Shown piece by piece: positions 1-13,251 of a stretch of DNA of 64,000 nt. Under the pieces are notes generated by a model. It did not search any database. It had not been told where the DNA came from and was given only the letters and a program-made list of their open reading frames with translations. Numbering within the stretch: position 1 is the first letter of the stretch; the number at the start of each line of letters is the position of its first letter. Source of the stretch: Lepas anatifera (Eukaryota > Arthropoda > Thecostraca > Lepadidae); assembly GCA_034440635.1 (NCBI GenBank), contig JAOTON010002271.1, forward strand, positions 806,001-870,000. Reading direction: 5' to 3'. A program made the translations under genes and the position numbers.

Positions 1-1549
1 CATATTTTGCGCGGCCGCAAACGATACCTACTGACAGAAAACAGCAGTCCCGTAAGCGTGGAATGTCGTCCTTGGGCGGATCACCAACCTGGGAAATTAA
101 CAATTCGTGCACAAAATGACGACATCACACGAGTTAGAGACAAACTCAGCAGGCTCCACTTTCAAGTCGCAACAACCTTGTGGCCCATTTCAACACATTT
201 TTAGCAATATTTTGCAATATTTTTCGCACTTTTTGCAATATGAATGATGAAATGTACAAATGAAGTTTGAAAACACTGCCTTGGACTGCTGCATCTGAAG
301 AGTAATGGAAACGAATAAACCTGTTTTCCAGGAAAAATACGCACATTCCCGGTCTTCCTCTCCGAGCGGGAGCGACCTCAAACGGCGGCCGTAAAGGCCC
401 GCGGCAAGCTAACACATACAGCGAGGTACCGCTCAGCGACTGAGCGCTCAGTGGAGCATAAGAGGAAGCGGTGCCCCGCGGCGGTGGCCGTGATAGTAAG
501 GAGGAATGGCCTGGGGCAGGAGGTGGGGGGGGAGCTGGTGACACATGGTGGCATGTGGCCTAGATTATATAGCGGTAGCAATGTAAATAGGCGACTTTTC
601 GTGGAGCTGGGTGGGGACCAATTGATATTGTCTATGACTTTGACATAGCCTATTGACATGCCGTATTGAACGAGCTGGGGAATGTGGGGTCAAACTCAGC
701 TGTTCTGGTCCCGCCCCCAAAGATCCGCACGGACACTTACATTATAAGGATACTAATAACGGCCCACATAAGGATTAACACCAACGCCAGGGCCAACCAC
801 TGTCAATGCCAATGATGATAAAACTATCCGATGATAGCTTGGGTTGGATATTGATAGGTTCAAAGTCATGTTACATGATACACGTTGTGAAACCATCGAA
901 ACATATGTCATATAAACCTAAAATAATATATAATATATAGCCTTTAGGTATAGCTCAGTGAGCAAAAAAGAAACAGCGAGATGTTTGGTATTCCAGAATC
1001 GTCAACATTCCTTCTGCATGGTGAATACTTTTCCGTGACATCAAACACACAAACTGTCGTGTGATAATTTCTATCCACATGAAAGAATATTGGCCCATTT
1101 TTGCAATAGGCAATCGACGTAGGCCACACGCATTACTTTAACATTCCCTTTAATGTAACGTCACGGCTACTCTTCACATAAGTGCTTATGAAGTACATCC
1201 ATCTATATAAGGCCTTGTACATACCTAGGTAGTCTCCTCCAGCCCTAGCCGAGCTATGAACGAAAAGCTGTAGGGCGGGGAGCGGAAGACGTGTCAAGTC
1301 CTTACTTGCTACTTTTTACTGAGTGAACAAGAGCTTGTAGCAGCTGTGCTGGTGGGAGTGGCTTGGCCGCCAGGTGCTCTGTTGCTTGATTCTCGTTTAT
1401 CTGCTCAGCAGCTCATATTTTAAGGGCTTGAAAACACCTCTTCCTCTGGGAATACATCAGTGATTAAAGCAGCGTTATCTACAATTTTAGAATGATCAAC
1501 TTTGCTTTCGATAGGTTCTGGTCCCCGATGTCTGTAAACGAGTGGCATG

Positions 1550-1690
1550 ACTCCTCACTCAACGGCTATTTATCACTCAGCAGCTAACTTCTCGCTCAGC
1601 GGCTAACTTCTCGCTCAGCGGCTAACTTCTCACTCAACGGCTGACTCCTCACTCAGCGACTGACTTCTCACTCAGCGACTGACTCGAAGT
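1550..1690. repeat. 20-bp tandem repeat
   Basis: About seven units of gctcagcggctaacttctcg with variants (cactcaacggctgactcct). Confidence 0.85.
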
Positions 1691-2065
1691 ACGCATATTA
1701 ATATCGAGCCTGGTGAAACGTCGGACCTGATATGCCAGAGCAGAAAACGGGTGGTAACCTCCTCGTGTCAGTGTCAGGTATACAAGTTCAGAGATACCAC
1801 CATTAACTTTCCGAAAAGCCCAGATGAATCCGGGGTGTCTGAGGTTCAGACTATTCACTTCGATATTAGTTTTAACTATGCCGCTTGAGTCAACTTGGAA
1901 AGCTCCTGAGAGAGAGAGCACACTTTGTGCAGGCCACCACTTCAAATGAACTTTGTTTTTGAAGAACTTATTCCAAGAAACGAGGTCGAGTTAATTGTTT
2001 CAGTTTGAAAGCTGCTGGTTTGGAATTTTTGGAAAGTTTTCATGGAGGTTGGTGAAAATTGATAA

Positions 2066-3254
2066 CCCTTGCCCCGGTGGCGGGTACAAGCCACCTTCGC
2101 CCTGGTGGGGGGGGCTAAAAAAGACCCCCACGATCTAAAAAACTAAGAGAGCTAGAAAAAACGTAAAACAGAAATCGAAAGCTCTTCGAAAATGATATCG
2201 AAAATACTTAAGTCACTTTTCTTGTCAGGTCAATATCAAGGTCACCAGAGGTCAAAATAGGTCAAAATCGCTAATAAGAGGTGTACTAAGAAAACCTCAT
2301 ATATCTCAGCAACTATGATAGCTAGAAACATTTTTCTAACACCATTCGAAAGCTCTTGAGATGCGCTTTCATTGCAGTGGCATTCATTTTCGTGTCAGGT
2401 CAAAGCCTAGGGAGCTACAGGTCACTAAATATTGGGCATATTCTTGGGAATGTCCATAGCCACCCATGCATAATGGTGTTTACTTTTTCTCTAATAGCTT
2501 CCAAACCAAACAAGATACAGCCATAGTCTATGCACCATTGCAATCCTCTCGTCAATACGAATTGAATGATATATGATATTGCTATGCCAGGTCAAATTTA
2601 AGAATTTGACCTGACCCAGGTCAACGGTCTGACCCAACTTGACCTGGTATAGCCATGATGCATATCATTTGTGTTCCAGTGACTATACAAACACTTTGGT
2701 GACAAAATAAAAGCTCTATCTTAGTTTATTAAAAATTTATAAAGAAAAACACAAAAATGTTTATTTGACCTAAGGTAACCTTTTAAAGGTCACAAGTCAA
2801 AATTGTTGGCATCAGCTTCAGAAATGGGCTAAGAGCAAGTCGCAACCGATGTTTGAAGTTGATTTCATCCATACTTACTGAGAAAAGCTCATTTCGTGAT
2901 TTTCCCCATGTATTGACAATGGGGAAGTCATGCTCTGCACATGACCTTAGGTCACCAATATCAAAAATCCCGGTACAAATGTTGTAGCTCCTGGTGGGCC
3001 TAATATGTGGTATGAGTTTCAACTTAATCGATTAACCCTTTTTTAGTTATGCGGTCCTAAGTATTTTTTGAGGTGAGGTCACTTCACCTGGCCTGGTGAC
3101 CTGACCTGATATGACCTTGAGCCAAAATTTTCAGGAAAGATGTAAAAATGATGAAGGAACAGCTAGACTAAGTTTGGCGGCGCTGCGCGCCGTCGTTTTT
3201 TGATCACTTCGGAAAAACCCGAGGGGGTCTAAAAAGACCCCCACCCGGGCAAGG
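2066..3254. mobile_element. TTAA-type (piggyBac-like) non-autonomous element rich in AGGTCA, copy 1
   Basis: TIRs CCCTTGCCC...GGGCAAGG, flanked on both sides by ATAA (2062-2065, 3255-3258), a variant of the TTAA seen at its relatives. The G/C-rich ends can pair (gggtctaaaaagaccc at both sides). The interior has many aggtca/tgacct half-sites (for example 2226-2265, 2585-2650, 3070-3120). No open frame for a transposase. Confidence 0.7.
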
Positions 3255-3299
3255 ATAAGAGCTCTCAAATACGGGCTGTGCCGCAGTGTCCATTGGCGT

Positions 3300-6200
3300 T
3301 GGCCTTAATCCTCAAGAGACTTGCGGGCAGTGGAATACTTCTACCAGACAGTTCAAACCCGTACTGATTGACCTCCGAGAGATTGCACTTCCAAACAAAG
3401 GCTGAGAACCCCAGAGATCCTCCCGAAATTGTTTACAAGGTAACCGAAAAACATAAGGAGCTAGAAACAAACAAGCAAGCACTCCTGATTGACACTTAAA
3501 AAATATCGACACGTCGACTAGTGAAATAGCTTTCAAGTTGTTTAGTGACTGAGTTGCTGATAGGCTTTTAAGTTTAGTATTAGACTGGAGAAAATGGATT
3601 TAGCCCAAAATAGTATTAAAGATCATTCAGCCACATAGGCGTCCGATCTGCCTAATGCTCTATCGACTGACACCCATTTTGATCTTCTACGACGGTTTCA
3701 CTCGAGGCTCGGCAAGGAAAGCGTTCGCTCTCCTGAAAGGGTAACAAAAAATTACCTGTCTTAAAGTGGTTGAATAGTAGCCCAATAGCATGGCTAAGAA
3801 ATATCAATCCGATCCGGAACGTATCGGAAGTATAACAACAAACTGGAACCAATCCACTTGCACAACATGGCCACCAATCCAAATCCACTGCATGTCCAAC
3901 AAATAAGACTGAATAGACATAAATAGGAATCAAAACCAATAGCCAGACCTCACACAGCCCCAAATATGTAGTCGACTCCATTGGCCCCGCAGTCGGTTCA
4001 CAAGTCCATTCACATACCCAGTGCCGAACAGCCTCCAGCCGACGCATATTTGTCTGCACTGTGAGTAAGATAACACTTATGACACTCTCTAAATAAGTCT
4101 TTTGCAGTGGCCAGTATCATAAGTGAATTTAAGGATGATTACGTGGGATTGTTGGTTGGTTGAATCATGTTTTTCGTTTTTCTTTTCATTTCTTTTCATG
4201 GCTAAACCAAGCATAAGGAATTTGTGTGGAAATTTTACCAAATTAAGGATATATCGAACCTTCGGCTGCCTTAAGGTTTTTCCTTCAGGTACTTCAATTT
4301 TCTTTTTCTGTATATTCCAATTTTTTCCCAAATTCGGACCTTCTTACGAGGAAGAGAAAATCATTCTAGTCGGAAAATTTCAGTGCTTGTTGTTTTGATC
4401 ATGAAATATTGGTATTTTTAAATCAATTTCCAAACTTTTTCGTTGTTTATTTTTTTAATGAGCGCAGATTCAGATCTTTGATCTTAAATATCGTCGCTAT
4501 ATGTAGCATTGTATCATAGCCTTTATGCCAACGGGCGGTGGAAAAAGAAGGTGTTACAATTGAAATATAGGACCTCACATATTTGTCACTCGGTCAACGC
4601 AACCGAAACCAAATAAGGTACCGACCATCTCCAAGATATTGGAGGGTATAAAACATCCCATCGCTACCACTAGTAACATTTCTGAATACAACGCTCCTCA
4701 AATACTTAACCATGGAATAGTATCTTTGTTACATTCTCATGTAAAATAATATCTAGCATTCCATTCGTAAAACTGTCAAAAAACATTCTGGCCGAAAGCA
4801 AACAGAATTCCAAAATCATTTTGGTATCCCGGAAAACATCTGCTGGATATCGACCTTTTTGGAAATGATAGTTCCAGTCCGATAATGTACCGGGATCTAA
4901 TTCCGTTGCAACCATTCGCTTTGCCACCCACTCTCTCGTGCACTGCAAAACCGTTTATTTGTGTCCGCTACAAACAGGAATTTGCTGGCAGATCGTGGGT
5001 CTACCAAGGACAAGAGCCAAGTAATAGCTTAGTGACCAGTCTCAATCTGCCTGAGCAAACATCATGGTCCAGATTGCTATAAAAGACATAACTCCTTGCA
5101 AAAAATGTAAATCTTTGAGTATATTTTCAAAAACTTATAGCAAAGTAAGCCATCTTCGAAAGTTTTGAATCGTGTGATGCTATAACAGGTAATCAAAATA
5201 AGGAAGTAATGTTCCTATGTTTTTCTTGTCAGTCTGAAAGCCTGCTCAACATACCCCACTCTATGGCTCAACTTGCCCCACCCAGCGCGAGATAAGTAAA
5301 ATATATTGATATGTTCGAAACCAAACACCATTGAAACTATGAGAGACAGAACTATCACTCCATGCAAGAACATACGTAATGGCTCACTCTACTGGCACAA
5401 AATCATCCAAAACTTAATGTAACATTAAAAGCGAACTTTTGATAGCGCAAAACCCAAATCCAGCTTATCTTGTCTCACTTGCTCCTACCTCGCCATGGAT
5501 CTTTCATTGTTCTTCCCTTCACAAATAAAATGGATTATGTTGACGATAGTTACCATGATAGAATCCGCGGTAAACAATCGCACAAACCAACTCACAATAG
5601 TGAGGGATTCTATTTCGTTTTCTGAGAATATCGCCACCACATAATTAAGTCAGGAAAATCTCCCGACATCGGCTCAAAGCTAGGGGCACTGCCTCCACAG
5701 CCAGAAAGTTGAGGGACAGTTGCACCCCCACGGGTTCTGTACCTATGCTCTTGCATGTTCTTTCTATAGGCAGAAGGCAGAGCTGCCTCTAGCAGAGCAT
5801 ACGTTCTTGCATGTTCTTTCTATAGGCAGCTCTTATCTCCTGTCATCAGGGGACGTCAAACAAGTATTTGCGAAAGTAGGGTGGGAGACTGTTGACTCCC
5901 CTCACTTCACATGTGAGAAGGAATCTCTACTTTGTTATATTGTTTTTTTCTAGTTTTGGGCAATAGTGACCCAATTAAAAGAAGCAGTAGGTACTCTTCT
6001 CAGATATCTCTCACAGGTTTTCTCAGCTCTATCCACCCTTGCTTACATAAGCAGTGTTGCCTACATTGCTTACATTGAAACCCTGAAAACGAGGCGGGTG
6101 CCGAAGCTATTCAGCCCGTCTGCCTCTGCTCAGACATAGCCGCTCTCTCCTCGGCGATAAGTCCAGCCAACGTCACAGCAGGCTCACCAGGAAATACAAA
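3300..6200. other. Intergenic, nothing recognised
   Basis: AT-rich sequence. The 135-codon minus frame at 3652-4059 has no recognised motif and no splice support. Only the duplication at 5745-5830 stands out. Confidence 0.5.
5745..5830. repeat. Tandem duplication
   Basis: The string gcatgttctttctataggca occurs twice, 59 bp apart, within a repeat that includes agcagagcatacgttctt. Confidence 0.75.
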
Positions 6201-6219
6201 ACACATCACATTAACACGG

Positions 6220-6420
6220 TTCCCCCCCTGTTCAGGTGGCCGGGACCGCTTGCGCGAAAACAAACTTTTTAAATTTAATAGGCGTCGATTGGTGAAGACT
6301 TTTGAAATCGGCCGAAATTTTTACTTATGGCTTTAAGTTGCATTTTGGATCGCCGTAACGCGCGGTCGGACCGTTGTTGATTGAGACCGTGGTGACGTTA
6401 GTTTAGGGGACTATTGTGGT
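6220..6420. mobile_element. Fragment of the TTAA family
   Basis: Shares the segments cgattggtgaaga, aatcggccgaaa and cgcgcggt.ggacc with copy 4 (36140-36250), in the same order. Ends are not identifiable. Confidence 0.5.
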
Positions 6421-6779
6421 CCTCTGGTGGTGGTGGTACGGTGGTTTTGCCTTCGTCTCCACTGCGCGTCCGGCCTGGGTCCGTCTGTTATTATGTTGAT
6501 GTTGGTGGGTTAGGTGGTGTGTGTGGTGTGGTGGGGGGTATTGGGGGTTCATTGCAAGTGGTCGTGTTGTAGTGTATATGTGTATCTATGGTGTTAGGTA
6601 TCCTATCCTTGGCCGTTGTAGCTCTTGACCTCTTTTGAACCTTTCCTTTGTTTTCGTTTTATGATAATCGATTTATATCATGCATGGCATATTTGCTTTC
6701 GACCTTTTACCTTGAAGATATTACCTGATTGGTTTATTCCCCCCCGTGGTTTTCCTTTTTTGTTTGGGGCCCCCCTTTT

Positions 6780-6952
6780 CCGTTAAATGCACGCAGTATT
6801 TGGAGATGAACGGGTTGATAAGTGACACCTGCCGCCAAGAACAGGCCACGACACGGCAAAGTTGGCACCAAAGCTGAGCCGTTCGTGGATCGCAACCATT
6901 GGATAAATCCACGTAACGCCCTGCTCCACATCCAGCCTACAGATGAACAGCG
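6780..6952 (-). other. Weak exon-like segment
   Basis: Minus strand: gttcatctgtag followed by an open frame LDVEQGVTWIYPMVAIHERL, SFGANFAVSWPVLGG and a possible donor AG/gtgtca. Two other frames are also open. Not recognised; could be chance. Confidence 0.2.
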
Positions 6953-7279
6953 GAGAGACTAAAACACACAAACCGCGAAACTAGCGGCGAGGCTGTGGCA
7001 ACTTCCCAAAAGAAGTAGAAAGACTGTCGAATTTCTTCTTAGTGACGGCCAAAAATACCACAAATGGACTTGTTACCACAGCGTGGCATCGGCGTCGTTC
7101 AGTGCCTTCTGGCTGCAGTATAGACGTGGCCCTCTGAATGCCCATTCAGCCGTGACATCCTGCTGGCCCGACTTGGAGCCTTTTCGCCGAAATCATGCTC
7201 TGGAACCCCTCTGGAACGCCGGCAATGCCTCCCCGGCAGGCCAATGTCTGGAATTCGGTTCAACGTAATCGAGTTAGCC

Positions 7280-8530
7280 AAGTTTCCCGAAACGTGTTAT
7301 AAGTCACCTTCGTGCCCGTGTTATCTCGGCAAACAAAAGAGCGAGTACAGATGAGAGGGTACATACGTGTCAGTGGCCCATCATTAAATAGGTATTCCAA
7401 GTCAGACGATTCTGTCGGATGCAGTTGAGTTGACGACAGTGGTACAAATAGACCAAGGCTAGCCATAATAAACTGCAACGGTGATGCTCAGGAATAGCAC
7501 TGTTCTCAGGAATAACCATTACTGTCCTTTTGGACGACATACAGAACTGAGCTGCCTTAGCGGAGCATACGCATAACAAAGGTACCACCCAGCACTCCAC
7601 AGTATAGTACCCAACACAAGTATAGAGGCCTTGCGGCCAGGCTTTGACAGTTCTAGATAGTAATATAGATATAACACAAAAATGTGACAGTAAGCAAAAC
7701 GTGGAACATAGGATAAGATGAAACAATTTTTCCACGGTCAGCCAGCTCGAGATTCTTGAATTGAAATGCTAACGCCATTCATACATTATTTGACAGCAGC
7801 AGCTAAGTGGTTCTTGCTCAAGACTGTCTTTTTTACTGCCGCAGTGCACAAAACTTTAGTTATCAGTATTTACAGAAAAAAACTCTTGAAATGCTAATTC
7901 GTTCATTCTGAAAGCAAACCTTCATGCTTTCTCACGCTTCCCACTTGCGTGCCTTGAAATGTGCTCTCAGTGAGCTGAGACTTGGACAAACAGTATCCAC
8001 CTCTAGGCATAATAAGAGCTAGTGCCTGTTCTACCCTAGCCCGGCCCGCAGCTCTCGTCAAAGTTGACAGCAGAATTCACTGCTTTTCTTTCCGCTAAAA
8101 CATCAGAAACCATTCAGTGTTTGTTCAGGTCTGATACTTCGACAACTATGCAAGCTCCCGCAGCCTGAGAGAATTATCCGCTGTGCTGTTATAAAGATGG
8201 AAGATGAAAAGGTTCCAGGGTAATTTAAAATCTTATCGTACAGCCGACACGTGCATTTTATCGTCTCTCTCGTGCTTGCTTAGACAGTTCGGGTCACTGC
8301 CAGTGGTGGAAAAATACAGGTTCCATTCAGCATGGAAATTTGTGACACCATTGGAGTCAGATCTAGCAATAGGCAAGGTAGGGAAAATTTGAGGCCATTT
8401 ATAAGGATAGGAAAACAAAATTTCAACTGGTAACAAATAAAAACGGGTCAAAAAGTGGGAGAATAATACAATTAAACTGGTGATATTTCTTAGACAGAGG
8501 ACTTCAATCGAATGTTTGCTTTCTCTGCGA
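7280..8530. other. Intergenic, nothing recognised
   Basis: Short unrelated open frames only; no repeat or RNA gene seen. Confidence 0.5.
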
Positions 8531-8562
8531 AACTCAGCTATCACAATTTTCCAGTGACTCAC

Positions 8563-8960
8563 CTGATTGAAATAAGAGGAGAAGGACCGTTGTCTTATTT
8601 GCCAACGAAATCTGAAAGCATGAGCGTAAGCGTTTCTTCACTGCGGTCAGAGCCAAGAGCTTGACGCGGGATAGCGCCAGCTTTCCTCCTCTCACTCTGT
8701 CGCTGCCCTCACTATCACTGCTGCCCAAACAGTCTCTGCTCGGCACACGGCCACGCCCCGGCACCTCCGAGCGTCCTACCCGACACCAGCTCTCTGTCGG
8801 CGTCCGCTCCCTCGGCTCCGTCCGCTCGCTCGTCTGCGGCAGCTGCACTCACATCTGAGGTCTGGGGAGGTTGGACAGAGCGCAAGCAGCGCCGCCGCGC
8901 CGTCCCCCCCGCTCCATGTGACGCGGCTGTGCAGTTGCACCATGCGAGGGGGGGGCGGGG
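8563..8960 (-). promoter_or_regulatory. GC-rich, CpG-rich segment: possible promoter/first exon
   Basis: GC- and CpG-rich relative to its AT-rich neighbours. On the minus strand it ends in a perfect donor consensus, AATCAG/gtgagtcactgg, at 8563. An open frame (8534-8848) crosses the donor, so this could be a 5' UTR or first coding exon of a gene running leftwards. No homology recognised. Confidence 0.3.
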
Positions 8961-9785
8961 CGTGAGGGGGCCTGATCTCCAGTAACAGGGCGGCAACTGT
9001 GATGAGGCTGTATACTGATGTGAGTAGATGAGTGAGTACTCAATTATGATTTTTTTATAACCTGCGTGATGTTTCCTCGCTAGAGCAGAGTATTTTATTT
9101 CTGCCATATAAGCAAATACAAAATCGGAATTGCATGCATTTTTAACAGTTTTTAACAATAAACTTTATTTGGACTCTCGGCTATAATTTCATGGGGTTGC
9201 GGAACAAAGTACGAAAGGAAGAAGTTCATATGCCTAAAGTACGTACGCAAAAGTACGTATGGCTAAAGTACGTATAGATAAAGTACGTAGGTGTATAATA
9301 TTCGTAACGGAAAAAGTTCGTATAGAAAAAGTTCGTACGGATTAAAGTACGTAGGGGTAAAATGTTCGTAATGTAAAAAGTTTGTATGGAAAAAGTTCGT
9401 ACGGGTTAAAGTAGGTAGGGGTAAAATGTTCGTAATGTAAAAAGTTCGTATAGAAAAGTTCGTACGGGTTAAAGTACGTAGGGGTAAAATGTTCGTAATG
9501 TAAAAAGTTCGTATGGAAAGTTGCACGAGTTAAAGTACGTAGGGGTAACATGTTCGTAATGTAAAAAGTTCGTACAGGATGAAGTACGTAGAAGCAAAAT
9601 GTTCGTAGGGATAAAATGTCTCTTAAAAACACAAAATCGTATGATTAAACCTCCTAGAGGTAAAATAATCGTCATGAAAAAATCGTGTGGAAAATTACAC
9701 GGCATCGAGTACAAATTTAATCAATCACCTGCCCGCATCTCGCCGGACTTTCAAATACCTTGCGCGCAGTGTCGGATATCTATGA

Positions 9786-9993
9786 CCACTGACCAGGGGC
9801 GTCGCCACCGGGGGTCCTGGGGGACCGGGCCCTCCCGCTCTCGGAAAGTGGCGGGGCGGGGCCAGCCCTCCGCTTTTGGATGGAAATACTATTGAAAATG
9901 CCACGTTTGAGTGAACATAGAGCTTCATCACGAGCCCTAGCCCCCCCCCCTAGCGCCGGCCCTCCCACCCGAAAATCTGTGGCGACGCCCCGG
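9786..9993. mobile_element. Small G/C-rich MITE nested in the TACGTA element
   Basis: Ends CAGGGGCGTCGCCACCGG and GTGGCGACGCCCCGG are inverse. The string tctatga occurs just outside both sides, a possible target duplication with a slightly trimmed right end. Confidence 0.55.
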
Positions 9994-10380
9994 TCTATGA
10001 ACACATTTCAAGGGGCCTAGAGGGCTTGAGCCCCCCCACACAATTACGTGCCTTGAACATATCCCAGCCTGTGCATTTGTTATGTGGTCCAGGGCCTATC
10101 GGGGGGGGGAGTTTGAGCCCCTTAGCCCTTTGGATTCGCCGCTGCTTACGCGCCGATTTCCGCGGAAACCAGCGCGGGCGTAATAAAAGTCGGCGTGCAC
10201 GGATTCGAGCGCTGGGGCTGGTGATGAAACTCCATGACGACTTAGCTTTGGCATCTTTAATGACATTTCTGGACAAAGGTAGAGGGTGGGGCAGGCGTGG
10301 CCCCCCTTTTTGCAAGATATTTCCGGTCCAGAAGCGCTCATGGAGACGAATCGTGGGAACTGGGAGCCAGCATGGTTGAG

Positions 10381-10670
10381 CAGGGGCGGACGCAGACCCG
10401 AGTTTTGGGAGGGGGGCAAATCCATGTCTGCCTCTCCTCCTGGGGAGGGGGAGGGGTGGGACGTGCGATTTGGGTGCTCGACAGACTTAGTAGAAGCTAC
10501 CCCTCCAAGTAAATGATCCTCTCCTGGGGGGGAGCGAAGATTTTTTGCTCGACAGACCTAGTTTAAACGCCTTTTTCAAAAATTTATCCAGCCTTTGGGG
10601 GCCGAAAGAGTTTGCCCCCTCCAGCACTTGGGGGCATGGCCGGAATGTCCCCCCCCTGCGTCCGCTAATG
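10381..10670. mobile_element. 290-bp hAT-like MITE with perfect 8-bp target duplication
   Basis: Direct repeat TGGTTGAG at 10373-10380 and 10671-10678. Ends CAGGGGCGGACGCAGACC and CCCTGCGTCCGCTAATG are roughly inverse. Nested within the TACGTA element. Confidence 0.85.
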
Positions 10671-11819
10671 TGGTTGAGCAAAAGTGACAAATTTAAAATC
10701 GAGATACCTACGTACTTTTGAAATACAAACTTTGTTCCCTACGTACATTTATTTGCTTACGTACTTTGCTTACGTACTTTTGGCATACGAGTTTTATACC
10801 CTACGTACATTTGCTTACGAACTTTTGCGTACGTACTTTGTCCGGTGTGTTTTTTGTTTTTATTTTTTGTTCTTTTGCGTGCGTAATTTTGGCACACGAG
10901 TTTTATACCCTACGTACATTTGCTTACGAACTTTTGCGTACTTACTTTTGCGTACGCACTTTTGTCATACGAGTTTTATACCCTACGTACATTTGCTTAC
11001 GAACTTTTGCGTCCGAAGTTTATCTATACGTACTTTAGCCATACTTACTTTGGTCCGTAAATCAACTTCATGGGACAATATTTTGGACAATTTGCATGAT
11101 ATATTCCATGGAAATTTCTTAGCACTCTGGCATAAGAGTCACCACTGGCAACAAAACCATGGGGACCAGTAAATATATAGATTACAGTAGTTGTATAGGT
11201 ACATCCTGCTGCTGACAAGAAACTTTCCCTTCTGGAACCAAAAAACACTCATCGGATTTTGGCTCATTGTTGTCTTTTCTGCTCTGGATGGAAACACAAT
11301 TTTCCGATTTCTTTCTAAATTAGGACAAAATCGGACATTTTTTTGGATGAACAGTGAAGGCCAAGCCCTCCTGCTCCCCTCTCTATTGGGATGCGTATGC
11401 GCTCTATAAATTGGAAAGTTTCTATAGCATTTCTGGCCCATGGTGTGCCTGCATGCACCAATAACTGTCAGTCCCACCAAAACTTCATCTTTTGATCACC
11501 ATGACGAATACGATGTCTTCTGTTTTCAACACTATCTTTTGTATTTCCATTTTCTTCCTGTTCTTTCCTTTCTTCCATTTTCTTCAAGTTCTTTAGAGCC
11601 TGAATCCTTTCATTCCTCATCTTAGTCACGTATAGGGTGATTACTGTGTGCTTCCGTTCATAAGCGTTGTTGCCGGCAAAATATATTTTCTTGCTGCTTG
11701 GAGAATAGTATCGAGGCATTGAACCTGCAATCAATTCAAGAAAGGTTGAGTGTGTGCACGTTGATAGGCGGAAAAAAACAATTGGTTGAGTCCCGAAGTT
11801 ATTTATTGCGACGTGTTCC

Positions 11820-11990
11820 TCCGGTCCCATACTTTCAACCGGGGCAAGTCCAAGGAGGGGGCAGACACGGAATTTGCCTCAAACCTCCAATTTTTCCGAT
11901 ATTCTTTAAAAAACATATAGTTTCACGATGTCAGGCCCTGTATTCCCCCTCCCCCAGCCATTGGCCTGGATCCAGCCCTGCCCTCAACAG
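11820..11990. mobile_element. G/C-rich MITE fragment
   Basis: Left part caaggagggggcagacacgg; right part cccctcccccagccattggc followed by ctggatccagccctg, the usual right-end pattern of this repeat group. Confidence 0.4.
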
Positions 11991-12215
11991 CCATGGTCGG
12001 TGTTTCCTTATAAACAAATTATCTGAACATCTTCATTACCTCATATTTACCTTGTTTCCCATCGCAGCTTTGTTCTTAAGGCAACGCCTGTACACGATTT
12101 GCCCGCCTGATCCAGACACCACTTTGTACTGCCGTCTTTGATCTAGTGCGCACACAGGTGAAGAATGTTCCTCAGCACTGATACGTTATCTTCACCATCT
12201 AACAACCTAATTTAA

Positions 12216-13228
12216 CACGCGTCCCGGTGGGGTCCCTTGCATGACGCGCCTCGCTGGGGGGCGTTTTTCGCCCCCTCCCTCCGTATCTCGTTCCCCACGA
12301 AAGCTAAAGGAAAACTACGGGCGGTGTTCGAAAGCTCTTGACAAGACGAAGAGAATTCATAAGAAGAGTCTTTATGTCAGATCAACATTGAGGTCAGCAT
12401 AGGTCAAAGAATGCTCCATAGGCTTACAACAGAGCAGTGTACATTTCCCTCTCTAGATCTACCCTCAGGGGAGCTAGAGCAAATATTTATGCATCATTTG
12501 ATTCCTCTCATCGCGGCAAATCTAATGATGTATAATATGACCTTTCTAGGTCAAATAGTCAAAATAACCTGACCTCGACCTAGGTCAGGGTCACAGAGTG
12601 ACCTGGTATGGTCATATTGCATATCAATCGACTCCCCGTGACAATATAAACACAATGCAAGCAAAATGGGAGCTCTATCTCAATTCAGTGAGAAGTTATT
12701 GGCAAAACAATCACTCTCTGCTCCCGTGACCTGATATGACCTTTGAGAGGTCAGGTGCTCAAAAACTCAACTTTATGGTCAAGATCATGGTAAGGATAGA
12801 CAGTTTGAGGATTTTCAGCCTTATCTATCCAGTATTTCCTGAAAACGAATTCATTCTATTTTTCACCATAGACTTATAATGAGGTGACCAAAAAATTGAC
12901 CCTACCTTAGGTCACCAATATCGAAATTCCGAGACAGAAGATTTTTAGACCCTAATGACCTTATCATATTGTGGAAGTTTCAAACTGATCGGTTTGCTAA
13001 TGTTCCCTGGGCACTGCTTCAAACTCGTAATTTTAGGTTTTGAGGCCGGGTCACTTGACCTTCAATAGCTCTTTGACCTGACATGACCTTAACTGAAAAA
13101 GTTGGTCAGGTGTGTAAAATTGATCAGAAATAAGCTACCGTAAGTTTTGTTGTCCTGCGTCTCTTCGTTTTTGAGCTATCTGGGAAAAACCAGAAGGGGG
13201 CGAATTTCGCCCCCCAGCGGGGCGCGTG
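12216..13228. mobile_element. TTAA-type AGGTCA-rich element, copy 2
   Basis: TIRs CACGCG...CGCGTG, flanked exactly by TTAA at 12212-12215 and 13229-13232. The ends then carry cccggtgggg and gggggcgttttt/cgaatttcgcccccc pairing stretches. The interior is again rich in aggtca/tgacct (12395-12410, 12545-12605, 12725-12760, 12880-12915, 13060-13090). Interior phrases such as gagctctatct are shared with copy 1. Confidence 0.8.
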
Positions 13229-13251
13229 TTAACAAGAACTAATGGAAATAA

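Larger units (their letters stand above)
9196..11066. mobile_element. 1.87-kb hAT-like element with TACGTA subterminal arrays
   Basis: Flanked by the 8-bp direct repeat TTCATGGG (9188-9195, 11067-11074). Ends: left gttgcggaacaaagtacg, right inverse gttgatttacggaccaaag. About 400 bp inside the left end are tandem units like aaagtacgtaggggtaaaat and aaaaagttcgtat. About 350 bp at the right end carry the inverted set (tacgtacttt, acgaacttttgcg). The string atggctaaagtacgtataga is shared by both ends in inverted orientation. No transposase. Two smaller elements are nested inside. Confidence 0.8.

Noticed and set aside
3652..4059. 135-codon minus-strand frame as a membrane protein gene
   Set aside because: Hydrophobic stretches but no recognisable family, no splice context, and ordinary length for chance in this composition.
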